64,000 bases of DNA, taken from assembly GCA_002686945.1 (NCBI GenBank), contig NYYZ01000012.1:29840-93839 (forward strand). The letters run 5' to 3'. The notes beneath the pieces were generated by a model that was given only the letters and a program-made list of their open reading frames with translations, was not told where the DNA came from and ran no database searches. The position numbers and the translations under genes are program-made. Of this stretch, positions 9,191 to 18,900 are shown piece after piece. Source of the DNA: Planctomycetota bacterium (GTDB taxonomy: Bacteria; Planctomycetota; UBA1135; GCA-002686595). How positions within the stretch are numbered: the stretch's first letter is position 1; every line of letters starts with the position of its first letter.

Positions 9191-9889
9191 GTGGACGAGC
9201 ACCCCTTTCCTCGCCTCCTGGGCGTTGATGAGCCAGCCGAAGTTTGGATGGATGGAGAGATGAACGCCGAGTGGGTTCTGGGCGCCTATTCCAGGGGCTT
9301 TTTTCCCTGGCCAGTGGAGGACCGTCTGGCCTGGTGGTGCCCCCACGAGCGGCTGGTGTTCGAGGATCCTGCGCCTCGGATCTCCACCAGCACCCAGCGC
9401 TCCTTGCGCCGGGGCGGCTGGCGCGTTTCGTTGGACGAGGCAACGCCGCGAGTCATTGCCGCCTGCCGCGACGCTCGGGGACCGGATCGAGATGGGACCT
9501 GGATCACCGAAGAAATCAGTAGTACCTACAGTCAGCTGGCCGAGCAGGGTCTCGTGCACTCCTGCGAAGTCTGGCATGGAAGTAATCTGATCGGGGGTGT
9601 CTATGGCTTGTCTCTTGGCACGGCGTTCTTCGGGGAGTCCATGTTCTCCGAGCGCAGTGACGCATCCAAAGTCGCCTTTGGGGTGTTGTGTGCCTGGCTG
9701 CGCAGCCGGGGCATCGATTTGATTGACGGGCAGGTGGAGAACTCGCACCTCTTGTCCCTGGGAGGCACACTTGTGACTCGCGACGCATACTTGGAGCGCC
9801 TGCAGCATGCCCTGGAGGGAGTTACCTCGGTGGGTCCCTGGCAACTGGACGAGGATCCCGAGGTCCTCCTGGGGGCCGCACGGCACTGA
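9191..9889 (+). CDS. aat: leucyl/phenylalanyl-tRNA--protein transferase
   Basis: 232 residues from a GTG at 9191. The enzyme adds Leu or Phe from charged tRNA to the N-terminus of proteins that begin with Lys or Arg, creating N-degrons. Family blocks are FPWP, WWCPHERLVF, the GTWITEEIS block, HSCEVW, GGVYGLSLG, FFGESMFS, ASKVAF, and LIDGQ...HLLSLGG. The length matches the family. clpS, the adaptor that recognises these N-degrons, starts 68 bases downstream on the same strand, so the two form a compact N-end rule unit. Confidence 0.97.
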   Translation: MDEHPFPRLLGVDEPAEVWMDGEMNAEWVLGAYSRGFFPWPVEDRLAWWCPHERLVFEDPAPRISTSTQRSLRRGGWRVSLDEATPRVIAACRDARGPDRDGTWITEEISSTYSQLAEQGLVHSCEVWHGSNLIGGVYGLSLGTAFFGESMFSERSDASKVAFGVLCAWLRSRGIDLIDGQVENSHLLSLGGTLVTRDAYLERLQHALEGVTSVGPWQLDEDPEVLLGAARH

Positions 9890-9957
9890 GAATCACCCCT
9901 CTGTCAATTTCCGTCCCAGGCATGACAGATTTCTTTCTCTCTTGTTATCTTGGAAGC

Positions 9958-10290
9958 ATGTCCGAGCCGCTAAAGGACCCCTTCCCCGCAACCAGCCCAG
10001 ACACTGTCACTGTTCTGGAGGTAAAGGTCAAAGAGCGCGTCGCTCCAATGATGCGCGTTGTTTGTCACGATGATCCCTATACCACCATGGAGTTTGTCGT
10101 GGGCATCTTGACGGGAGTCTTTCGCCTGCCACATGCACGCGCGGTGGAGATCATGCTTGAAGTGCACCAACGGGGCGCAGGAGTCGTTGGTCTCTATCCT
10201 TTGACCGTTGCCGAGCGCAAGGTGCAACGCGCCACATCCCAGGCCAGGGCGAATGCGTTCCCTTTGACCTTTTCGATCGAAGAGGACTAG
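9958..10290 (+). CDS. clpS: ATP-dependent Clp protease adaptor
   Basis: 110 residues from the ATG at 9958; an in-frame ATG at 9922 would add a poor extension. ClpS binds N-degron substrates and hands them to ClpAP. The core matches the family: TTMEFVVGILTGVF, AVEIMLEVHQRGAGVVGLYP, and AERKVQ. The usual substrate-pocket stretch Asn-Asp-Asp before this helix reads His-Asp-Asp-Pro, so the Asn that normally contacts the free amino group appears to be replaced by Asp or shifted. It directly follows aat, which makes its substrates. Confidence 0.94.
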   Translation: MSEPLKDPFPATSPDTVTVLEVKVKERVAPMMRVVCHDDPYTTMEFVVGILTGVFRLPHARAVEIMLEVHQRGAGVVGLYPLTVAERKVQRATSQARANAFPLTFSIEED

Positions 10291-10316
10291 AGCAGCTTCG
10301 TTTGGTCCTGGCTTGA

Positions 10317-10868
10317 TCAGCGGGGAAGCAGTTCTTCTTCGTCGATTGTGATTGGTTCCCCGGGACCTGCCCTGAGCCCCCAGATGATTCCGGCCATGGT
10401 GGTGCCCCAGGCCAGGAGTTCGCAGGTCCAGGCCAGAATCGGATTGTGCAGGAGTGCTTCGCCTCCGTGCATCAGTCGACCCGCGAGCAAGGCCAGAATC
10501 AGTCCCAGACCGAGGATTGCCAGACGCTTGGGTCCATTCAGTCGGCGGTCCTTGCGTGCCAGAAGCAACAACACAATCACTCCTGTCAAGGCTGCCGCCC
10601 CCAGGAGCAGCATGCGCACTCCCTGGTTCTCTCCACGATTGGTGCTTTCTGGATCCACCGCACGCGCCAGGGCTCGGCCAAGATTCATCGCGGGAGCCTG
10701 CAGGTCCAGCGCCTTGTCCAAGGCGATCACCCCCGTTGCGCCGGCCACCAGCAACCAGGCCGCTTTCGTGTGCGGTACGGCCCGACAGGCAGCCTGCGCG
10801 GCCAGGGTCGCCGGCGTGCCCCAAAGGAGCACTTCGAAAGCCAACTGTGCGCCGTGGACATCACTCAT
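10317..10868 (-). CDS. hypothetical membrane protein
   Basis: 183 residues with about five hydrophobic segments (near 18-30, 37-50, 86-101, 115-130 and 142-163) and an acidic tail (TIDEEELLPR). I recognise no family. The reading frame overlaps the next upstream gene (10861-11448) by 8 bases, so the two membrane proteins are probably translated together. An unusual Asp-rich or catalytic motif is not evident. Confidence 0.6.
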   Translation of the reverse strand: MSDVHGAQLAFEVLLWGTPATLAAQAACRAVPHTKAAWLLVAGATGVIALDKALDLQAPAMNLGRALARAVDPESTNRGENQGVRMLLLGAAALTGVIVLLLLARKDRRLNGPKRLAILGLGLILALLAGRLMHGGEALLHNPILAWTCELLAWGTTMAGIIWGLRAGPGEPITIDEEELLPR

Positions 10869-11448
10869 AGGAGTGCTCCTTCGAGCGCATGACCAAATAG
10901 GCTGTCAGTCCCGCCCATAGGAATTCGATGCCAAAGCGCAGGAAAGGTTGACCAAAGGCGCGCGGCAGAATGTCATCGAGGAAAGCGGTCCAGGCCAGCA
11001 ACCAGATCAACCAACCCGCGACTCCGATCACGCCCCGTCGCAATCCGCATCCGGCAGGCCAGCGGCGCACCCGACGCAGAAACCAGAAACCCGCCATCAA
11101 GAGTCCTGCACCGATGCCGAGTTTCAACAGGTCGCGGGTAAAGTAGAACTCTTCTGCCTGGAGCCACTTGCGCGCGCTTTGCCACAGGAACACATGCCAG
11201 CGCGAAAGATCCGCCGCGATTGCCATCAGGCACAGTCCCACGCCCAATCCACGGGCTGTTGGAGCCGCTCCCTCTGACCTCTTGATCATGGCCAGGAGCA
11301 CCAAGAGCCATCCAGAGACACAGACCAGACGGAGTTCGAGCCCCCGCCGATTGTCCCTTCCAAGCCCCAGGAGAACAAGGCCGCAGCCCAATCCCTCGCC
11401 TTCCTCAGCCAAGCTGTTATCCTGCGACCCGAAGCCCCCAAGTGGCAC
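10861..11448 (-). CDS. hypothetical membrane protein
   Basis: Up to 195 residues, with hydrophobic segments around 40-54, 68-82, 110-126, 142-158 and 170-185, and a loop containing [18 protein letters not shown] sequence. The start is uncertain: 11448 would run into the start region of divergent hutU, and the first ATG after the opening segment is at 11289, so the true start is probably between 11400 and 11289. It overlaps the following membrane-protein gene by 8 bases. No family recognised. Confidence 0.55.
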   Translation of the reverse strand: MPLGGFGSQDNSLAEEGEGLGCGLVLLGLGRDNRRGLELRLVCVSGWLLVLLAMIKRSEGAAPTARGLGVGLCLMAIAADLSRWHVFLWQSARKWLQAEEFYFTRDLLKLGIGAGLLMAGFWFLRRVRRWPAGCGLRRGVIGVAGWLIWLLAWTAFLDDILPRAFGQPFLRFGIEFLWAGLTAYLVMRSKEHSYE

Positions 11449-11453
11449 CTCCC

Positions 11454-13145
11454 ATGACCAGCACCAGCGCCAGCTCCCACCTCGACCCCGCCAGTCTCCA
11501 GCCCGGACCCCAGCATGCTCCGCGCGGTGCCACCATGTCCTGCAAGACCTGGGCTGCGGAAGCGGCCATGCGCATGCTGCTCAACAATCTCGATGCTGAA
11601 GTAGCCGAGGCTCCCGAGGACCTGGTGGTCTACGGTGGCACCGGCAAGGCGGCTCGTGACATGGACTCCCTGCGTTCCATCGTGGCCACTTTGCAGCGAC
11701 TGGAAGCGGACGAAACCCTGCTGGTGCAATCGGGCAAACCCGTGGGCGTCTTTCGCACCCACACCCGCGCCCCACGGGTCCTGATCGCCAACTCCAATCT
11801 GGTGGGGGAATGGGCCAACTGGGAACACTTCCGCGAACTCGAAAAGAAGGGCCTGATGATGTACGGCCAGATGACCGCCGGTTCCTGGATCTACATCGGC
11901 ACCCAGGGAATCCTGCAGGGCACCTATGAGACTTTTGCAGCCTCGGGCGAGCGCCACTTCGGGGGAACCCTGGCGGGTCGCCTGGTGGTCACCGCCGGTC
12001 TCGGCGGAATGGGAGGTGCCCAGCCCCTGGCCGCCACCATGAATGGCGGCACTTGTCTTGTGGCCGAGGTGGACGAGGCGCGCATCGACTTCCGTTTGCG
12101 CACTCGCTATGTGGACGAGAAGATCACGGACATCGACGCCGCCATCGACCGTGCCCTGGAATTGCAGGGCAAGTCCGAGGCCATTTCCATCGGCGTTCTT
12201 TGTACCGCCACCGACCTGCTCCAGCGTCTGATCGATCGCAACATCACCCCCGACATCCTGACCGACCAGACCAGCGCCCATGATCCCTTGGGCGGTTATG
12301 TGCCGGACGGCATGACCTTCGATGCAGCCCTGGCCCTGCGCGAATCCGACCCGGACCAATACCAGGTTGAGTCCTTCCGCACCATGGTGCGCCACTGCGA
12401 GCAGATGATCCTGATCCAGTCCCGCGGTGCGGACACCTTTGACTACGGCAACAACCTGCGCGGCCACGCTCAGCAGGCGGGCCTCAAGAACGCCTTCGAC
12501 TTCGAAGGTTTTGTGCCCAAGTACATCCGGCCCCTTTTCTGCGAGGGCAAGGGCCCCTTCCGCTGGGCGGCCCTCTCAGGAGATCCCGCCGACATCGCCG
12601 TCACTGACCAGATCATCTTGGATCTCTTCCCCGAAGACAAAGCCCTTGCCCGCTGGATCAAACTTGCTGGCGAGCGCGTTGCTTTCCAGGGACTCCCCGC
12701 CCGCATCTGCTGGCTGGGCTACAACCAGCGCGACAAGGCCGGATTGGCTTTCAATCAGGCCGTGCGCGATGGTCGCATCAAAGCGCCTGTGGTCATCGGC
12801 CGCGACCACCTCGACTGCGGCTCAGTCGCTTCCCCCAACCGCGAGACCGAAGGCATGCGCGACGGCACGGACGCCGTCGCCGATTGGCCCCTGCTCAACT
12901 GCATGCTCAATGTGGCCAGCGGCGCCTCCTGGGTCTCCTTCCACCACGGCGGTGGAGTCGGCATCGGCTACTCCCTGCACGCCGGCCAGGTCACCATCGC
13001 CGACGGCACTCCCGAGGCCGACGAAGCCCTCAAAGCCGTCTTGACCAACGACCCCGGCACCGGCGTCATGCGCCATGCCGACGCGGGCTACCCCGCAGCG
13101 ATCCAATGCGCCAAGGAGCGCGGATTGGATCTGCCGATGGGGTGA
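11454..13145 (+). CDS. hutU: urocanate hydratase
   Basis: 563 residues from the ATG at 11454 (an in-frame GTG lies at 11442). The enzyme converts urocanate to imidazolone propionate using tightly bound NAD+, the second step of histidine degradation. Diagnostic blocks are [31 protein letters not shown], the [16 protein letters not shown] block, [22 protein letters not shown], and the C-terminal [16 protein letters not shown]. Length is normal for the family. hutH lies upstream on the same strand but is separated by unrelated genes; hutI and formiminoglutamate genes are not in the window. Confidence 0.98.
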   Translation: MTSTSASSHLDPASLQPGPQHAPRGATMSCKTWAAEAAMRMLLNNLDAEVAEAPEDLVVYGGTGKAARDMDSLRSIVATLQRLEADETLLVQSGKPVGVFRTHTRAPRVLIANSNLVGEWANWEHFRELEKKGLMMYGQMTAGSWIYIGTQGILQGTYETFAASGERHFGGTLAGRLVVTAGLGGMGGAQPLAATMNGGTCLVAEVDEARIDFRLRTRYVDEKITDIDAAIDRALELQGKSEAISIGVLCTATDLLQRLIDRNITPDILTDQTSAHDPLGGYVPDGMTFDAALALRESDPDQYQVESFRTMVRHCEQMILIQSRGADTFDYGNNLRGHAQQAGLKNAFDFEGFVPKYIRPLFCEGKGPFRWAALSGDPADIAVTDQIILDLFPEDKALARWIKLAGERVAFQGLPARICWLGYNQRDKAGLAFNQAVRDGRIKAPVVIGRDHLDCGSVASPNRETEGMRDGTDAVADWPLLNCMLNVASGASWVSFHHGGGVGIGYSLHAGQVTIADGTPEADEALKAVLTNDPGTGVMRHADAGYPAAIQCAKERGLDLPMG

Positions 13146-13150
13146 GGGGT

Positions 13151-14650
13151 TTAGTTCCCCTTCCCTCCCAACCACTCAAGCGAATTCACCAACAACGCAT
13201 GATGCCCCTTCGTCTTCTCCGGGTGGGGGCTGAAGGCCATGGCGCGACCCTTGCCGAAAGTGGAGCGGATGATGGCGGGGGTGCCGGGCATGATGCCGGA
13301 GGGGGCGCCGTTTTGGGTGACTTCGCCGCGGTAGATCAGGAGCGGTTCGAAGTCTTTGAGGTGGGGTTCTTGGGCGGGGAGGAAGATGGGGCCGTTGGCG
13401 TATTGGATTTCGAAGTGCAGGGACTGGGCGGCGGTGCTGCGGGGGCCAAGGGATTTTTTGCCGAGGGGCGTCCACTCGACGGGGATTGAACCGGTGCCGC
13501 GGCGCCAGTGCTCGCGGTCGATGACCTTGGCGTCCAGCAATCCCAGGGACCAGTCGTAGTTGCAGGCGGCCAGGTAGGCGCCGGCGCAGACTCCCAGGTA
13601 GCCGCCACCCTGGCGCACGAATTGGATTTCGGCGGCGCGGCCGGATTCGCCCAGGGCCTTGGCTTGGGCGCTGCCGGAACCGCCCGGGTGCACGATGACT
13701 TGGAATTGGTCCAGGGCTCCTGCGCGGATGTCGTGGCTGCCGATGGGGCGCACGAGACAGTCAGGAGCGGTAGCGATGATCGAGCGCATGTGGCGGGCCG
13801 AGTTCTTGCCCGTGCCGCTGCCATCAAAGACCGCCACGCGAAGAGAATGCTTGGGGGCATTGGGCCCGATGAGGGTGTTCGCGGGGGAGGGGCCCAGGCC
13901 CAGGTCCTGGAGCAGAGTGAAGACCGCCAGGCGGTGCTGGCGCACCCGATAGGAAAGCACATGCAGCTTGGTGGTGGTCTCGATGATTATCGAGGGGATG
14001 CCCTTGGCTTCAAAAGCCGCCCGGGCCAAACTGCCAGCCACTTGGGTCTGGATGCGATCGAAGCGTTGGCCGGGCTTATCAATGGTGGCGTCCACCGTGG
14101 CGATGATTTTCTTGGCCAGGGCCCGCGCTTGGTCATGGTTGGAGTGGATGACGGAAGAGCCAACACTCTTGGAATTGGAGCGGTGGAAATCAAAACCCTC
14201 ATGCAAGTCGATCACCCAGTCGGGCTCGTAGGTGGTGACGAGTGACCAGATGTCCGTGGCGAGTCCCGCGCGGACCTCGTCCTGCAAGGGGAAGGCACGG
14301 TTCAAATCTCCCGCCTCACCCTTGAGACCGGGAGTGCGGCGTTGATTTGCGTTGAGGGCCAGCACATTGGCCCGCGGCACGATGATCAGCGTGCCGGCTT
14401 TGATATCCCAGGTGCTGATCTGCTCTGCGGCGGCGGCGCCAGAGGGCTCGTTGCCGTGCATACCACCAACGATCAGAACGCAGGGCCCCTCAGCGCGCGA
14501 CCTGAGAATTCGATAGGAGGTCTGGGCAGGTGTACCCTTGGCCAGGAAGTGCTCCTCGCTGCGGACTCCCTGGGCCTGGATGCTGGGGGCGAGGGCCAGC
14601 AAGGCCAGGCTGGCCAGGATCAGTCGTCGGGTGGGGGCAGAGAAGCTCAT
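13151..14650 (-). CDS. exported M14-like (AstE/AspA) deacylase or peptidase fused to a glutamine-amidotransferase-like domain
   Basis: 499 residues with a signal-like N-terminus (RRLILASLALLALAPSIQAQ). Residues 30-265 resemble the succinylglutamate desuccinylase/M14 fold: GGMHGNEP gives zinc ligands His and Glu, then DLNRAFP, IDLHEG with the third His, and IIIETTTK with the likely catalytic Glu. Residues 275-499 resemble the class I amidotransferase-like BPL_N domain: VIVHPGGSGSAQAKAL, then GGGYLGVCAGAYLAA with the nucleophile-elbow Cys, and a late AFSPHPE block. I know BPL_N domains as stand-alone proteins; this combination in one exported chain is unusual. Substrate unknown. The gene is convergent with hutU, 5 bases from its stop. 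Confidence 0.8.
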   Translation of the reverse strand: MSFSAPTRRLILASLALLALAPSIQAQGVRSEEHFLAKGTPAQTSYRILRSRAEGPCVLIVGGMHGNEPSGAAAAEQISTWDIKAGTLIIVPRANVLALNANQRRTPGLKGEAGDLNRAFPLQDEVRAGLATDIWSLVTTYEPDWVIDLHEGFDFHRSNSKSVGSSVIHSNHDQARALAKKIIATVDATIDKPGQRFDRIQTQVAGSLARAAFEAKGIPSIIIETTTKLHVLSYRVRQHRLAVFTLLQDLGLGPSPANTLIGPNAPKHSLRVAVFDGSGTGKNSARHMRSIIATAPDCLVRPIGSHDIRAGALDQFQVIVHPGGSGSAQAKALGESGRAAEIQFVRQGGGYLGVCAGAYLAACNYDWSLGLLDAKVIDREHWRRGTGSIPVEWTPLGKKSLGPRSTAAQSLHFEIQYANGPIFLPAQEPHLKDFEPLLIYRGEVTQNGAPSGIMPGTPAIIRSTFGKGRAMAFSPHPEKTKGHHALLVNSLEWLGGKGN

Positions 14651-14692
14651 GACCCCGAGTCTAGCGGCTTGGTATTGACAGGGGCGCCTCCC

Positions 14693-15358
14693 CTAGCAAC
14701 TCTCCGCGTTCTCCGCACCGTACTGCGCGCGGTAGGCGGCGATGCGCGTGCGGTCATCGGCACTCAGGCGTTCCCCCAGGTGCTCCAGGATTTCATCCAG
14801 GGTCACGATGGCGTGGGTGGGCATGGAAAACTCGTCGGCGAGTTCTGCTAGAGCCGTGCGCGGGGTGGTGCCGCGTTCCTGGCGATTGACAGAAACGATC
14901 AGCCCGGCCAGGGAAATATCGGCGGCCGCGCGCAAGAGGGGCACGGTCTCGCGGATTGAAGTGCCGGCGGTGGTCACATCTTCCACGATCAGGACTCTCT
15001 CGCCCGCCTGCAACTTGTGACCCACCAGGGTGCCGCCCTCGCCGTGGTCCTTGGCCTCCTTACGATTGAAGCAGAAGGCGACTTCTCGGCCCCTCTCGGC
15101 AAAGGCCATGGAAACCGCAGCTACCAGGGGGATGCCCTTGTAGGCCGGTCCAAACAGAACATCGAAACCGTCGGGAAAGGCGGACTCAATGGCGTCCGCA
15201 TAGGCTCGACCCAGAGCCTGCAGTTGGCTGCCCGTGCGGTAGAGGCCGGTGTTCACAAAGTAGGGTGTCTTGCGACCGCTCTTGGTTGTGAAGTCGCCAA
15301 AAGTCAGGACCTCGGCCTTGAGCATGAAGTCGATGAACTCGCGTTGATAGTCTTGCAT
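14693..15358 (-). CDS. pyrE: orotate phosphoribosyltransferase
   Basis: 221 residues from the Met at 15358 (MQDYQREFIDF); the open frame reaches 15481 but the extra part is unlike the family. The enzyme makes orotidine 5'-phosphate from orotate and PRPP in pyrimidine synthesis. Visible motifs are KSGRKTPYFVNTGL, FGPAYKGIPL, FCFNRKEAKDHGEGG (the catalytic Lys loop), and the PRPP-binding VLIVEDVTTAGTSI. It is divergent from the acetyltransferase gene at 15453. Confidence 0.96.
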   Translation of the reverse strand: MQDYQREFIDFMLKAEVLTFGDFTTKSGRKTPYFVNTGLYRTGSQLQALGRAYADAIESAFPDGFDVLFGPAYKGIPLVAAVSMAFAERGREVAFCFNRKEAKDHGEGGTLVGHKLQAGERVLIVEDVTTAGTSIRETVPLLRAAADISLAGLIVSVNRQERGTTPRTALAELADEFSMPTHAIVTLDEILEHLGERLSADDRTRIAAYRAQYGAENAESC

Positions 15359-15452
15359 GGGCGCGGGCATCTTAGCGCCTGGGCAGGGCCTGAATCCTGT
15401 GTCCCTGCATAGGGCCCTTGCATCCACTTCAGGGTGATCCCATGCTGTCCCG

Positions 15453-15890
15453 ATGGAGATCAGCCTGAGAGAAGTGACCAAGGACAGCCTGCGTTCAATC
15501 CTGGGGTTGAAGGTGGCGGAGAGTCAGCGTGGTTTTGTCGCGGACAACGCCACTTCGATTGCTCAAGCGCACTATTCACCAGAGGCCTGGTATCGGGGCA
15601 TCTATGCGGCAGACCAGCCGGTGGGCTTTGCCATGCTCTCCCTCAAGCCACTTGAGAAGGAGTTCTTCCTTTGGCGGTTCATGATCGCTGAGAAGGAGCA
15701 GGGCAAGGGCTATGGCGCGGCTGCCTTGAAGCTGATCATCGCTGAGATACGCACGAAACCAGAGGCCAGCGAACTTCTGCTCAGCGTGGTGGAAGCCGAG
15801 GGCGGGCCCCGAGCCTTCTATGAGGGACTGGGTTTTGTTTCCACCGGCCGCCATGAGGACGGGGAGCTGATCATGGCCCTGGAACTCTGA
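15453..15890 (+). CDS. GNAT-family N-acetyltransferase
   Basis: 145 residues, full length for a single GNAT domain. The acetyl-CoA pyrophosphate-binding motif is EKEQGKGYGAAALKLII at about 90-106 (Q/RxxGxG/A), and a conserved YEGLGFVSTGR block closes the fold. The beginning (ISLREVTKDSLRSILGLKV) and overall pattern are close to spermidine/diamine acetyltransferases of the BltD/SpeG type, but the substrate cannot be fixed from sequence alone. A cytoplasmic enzyme, transcribed on its own. Confidence 0.85.
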   Translation: MEISLREVTKDSLRSILGLKVAESQRGFVADNATSIAQAHYSPEAWYRGIYAADQPVGFAMLSLKPLEKEFFLWRFMIAEKEQGKGYGAAALKLIIAEIRTKPEASELLLSVVEAEGGPRAFYEGLGFVSTGRHEDGELIMALEL

Positions 15891-15935
15891 AACCGAGCAC
15901 GGCGAGTCAGGCACAAGACCAACGGTCCTGCGGGG

Positions 15936-18900
15936 TCACTGGAACAGGATCTGCACCGCGCCCGAGAAATTCGAGCTGGGGCCAGGGTTCTGGTCGCGGT
16001 ACCAGAGCTGGAAGATCCAGCTGTCTGTTGGGTTGAAACTGGCCAGGGGCGGGGGCGAGGTCAAATCCGGTTGGAACTGGATGCTGCCGCTGGGGCCGGA
16101 GTTCAGGACGAACTGGTTGAAGCGGGCGATGGGGTGCCCCAGGCACAAGAGGCCCTGCCCCACCGGGACGCTGGAGCCGGTCTGGGAGCATAGGAAGTAG
16201 CCGAATTGGTTCTGCGGCAGGCCGTCGACCTGGAACAGAAGGTTGTTGGCGTTCAGGTAGCAGCCGGGGGTGGCGCTCAGGATCGCTCCTGAGCCAGCGC
16301 TGTTGGGCAGGGGAGTGCAAATGGTCTGTGGGATACAGACACATTCGTCGGGGATGCCATCAGCGTTGGCATCGGCTGCTGTCCCCGCAGCGATTTCACA
16401 GGCGTCGGCCCTGCCGTTGTCATTGCAGTCGACCAGAAGCGTTGGCGTCACGCGCAGGATGCGCGCTCCCATGCTGGCGGGGCCACTGCCACCGGTGTCC
16501 AGATAGAGCTCGGTGAAGTAGAGACCATCAGGGCCAGCCTCTAATCCAACGGCAGTGGCCCGGCCCGTGCCGGTGTATTCAACGAAGGGAATCGGCCCGG
16601 CGATCAGGTCGCTGTTGACATCAATGACCCATTCAGTGATGCGCTTGCCCAGGGCCTGGGTGCCAGCTGCGTAGGTTGGCCCGGACTCAGTGACAAATCC
16701 GCGTTGCATCTTGTGGCTTGGGAACTGGCTTCCACCAAAGACCTCGGGTTGGATGAAGACCAGATTGACCGGACCCACTGCTGGAGACCAGGTGTGCAGG
16801 GCGTTGATCGTCATGGAAGTATTCGAACCGTTCCATCCCATGTTGTCGCCCGGGTGCAAGGCGGCGAAGCGATCGACAGAGGGACCGTTTTCTACGGTGT
16901 AGTGGGTGTTGTCCAGGTGCCGGTAGTCCCCGCCAAAGGGATTGCGCACCCCATAGACCCAGATGTAGTCAATCGCTGAGATGCCGTTGCCTGCGTTGAA
17001 GAACGGGTTCCCTGGGTGAGGGCTGCCGTTTGTCAGGATGCGCAGAATCTTTCCACGGAACGAGTTCAGGTTGAGCGCTGATCCCGAATTGAATCCGTCA
17101 CCGTTGTGCACCAGCAGGGAACCATCAGGCATGAACTCCAGGTGACTGATTTGATGGCTCTGGCCTTGGGATTCCCCGACCATGTCCAAGATGATCTGGC
17201 TGGTGGCAGCAGTAAAACCCCCATCAAGACTGGTGAATGCCACCACCTTGGGATAATGCGCAGGGCCCGAGGCATAGAGCATCGAGGCATAGACATCCCC
17301 TGTCAGCGGGTCCACCGCTATTCCAGTAACCCCCTGCTCACCATCGCCTGGAAAGGAACCAGTGGGGGTGTAGTTCAAGAGGTTGTCTGCGTAGGTGTGC
17401 TTGGTTCCGTCCCGGGTGACCATGCGAATGCGACCGTAGAGCTCGGTTACATACAAGAATGGATCGCCCGGGTCCGGACCAGGGTTCGGCACGAAAGCGA
17501 TGTTGACTGGGAGGTCAAGATCCTCTGCGAACACATCCACCGAATAGCCATCTTGCATCACGGTCCAGGGCACATCGAAGCCTCGGGCCAGGACCACGAA
17601 CGACGGCGTCGTGTTGTTGGTGGTGGAGTGCCAGGTGGTTCCACCCCAGGCGGCCCAGAGAATCAGGTCGGTGCCGGGGGTCAGTTGCACCGCAGGCAAG
17701 AGCAAGCGTGCGCCGTGGCAGTCCTGATCGTGGAAGAACAGGTCGGTTTCGGGCAGGGTGAGACCCGCGGTCCCTGCGGCAATTGTGATGCGCACGGGTT
17801 CGTGGTGGGTCAGGAAGACTCCGTGCCCATAGACGGGTGCCCCAGCCACGCCGGGCGTCAAGGACAGCATCAACTCATCGTGGGGCGACTCCAGCAGAAT
17901 CCCATGGCCAGAACCTCCTCCGGGGAACACCGCTGGATTGCCCGTGGTCGCATCGGTCCAGGCAATTGGCGCCTGATCCACCACATCTTCTATCTGCATG
18001 GGAAAGTGCGTGGACCAGTCATCGGTCTGAAACGAGCGACCGCCCCAGGGACTCCACTGGCTGGCCGGATCACCAGAGGAATCCTTGTGCCTTGCGCGCA
18101 GAAAAAACACCGTGTTCTCATCGAGTTCGCTGCGTCCCAGGTGTGAGCCCTCAAAGACTCCGTCAGCCAGATGCATGTGGGCGGCGGTGGGCCAGGGGCG
18201 GCAATCCGCGCGCCAAACCCGCTCGGTGGGTGAGAGGCGCCAGATTTCGTAGTCCGAGCAGGCGTGGGTGTCGCCAGCATCGGCATCAGAAAACGGCGCG
18301 GTCTCCATGTGCACATCAAAGGGGTTGACGGCCTGTCCGTTTTGAGCGGGTTCGGTGATGGTCGGAGTTGCGGGGGGATGGTTGCCCGACGGCGCTTGGG
18401 CCTGCTCGTCAAAGTTCCACTCCAGGATTTCGTGGATGCCGGACTGGCCTGAGGATGCGGCGCTGAACCCAACGCTGGCCATGGGCAGGGGAGAGTTGCT
18501 CAAGCTGCCGAGATCCACCGCCACGCTCAGGCTGGGAGAGTTCATGTCGTCCACGAAAACCGACAGGGACCCCGGGGTGTAGGTGATGCGAATCAGATGC
18601 TCTTGGCCATCGGCAAAGTCTGGGACCCAGGAAGTGTTGCCCAGATTGCTGCCTACTCCGCCCGAGTTCAGGGCCACATGCGGGATCTGTCCATCGGCGG
18701 TCAGAGAACTTCCGCAGAACACATCGAGCTGGGTGTCGAATTCGATGGCGATGCAGCCGTTCAGTCCGTCAAAGCCCATGCCGCAACCACCCAGGCCCAG
18801 AGCGCCTGGCCCCTGGCCCTGCAATACAAAGGCAAAGCCGGAGCCCTGCCCTGAGCCCAATTGCATCCTGAAGGAAGTGGTCCATGGTTGGCTCACATCT

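Noticed and set aside
11286-12467. Open frame of 393 codons on the minus strand opposite hutU
   Set aside because: The translation is Gly/His/Gln-rich shadow sequence; hutU on the + strand is certain.
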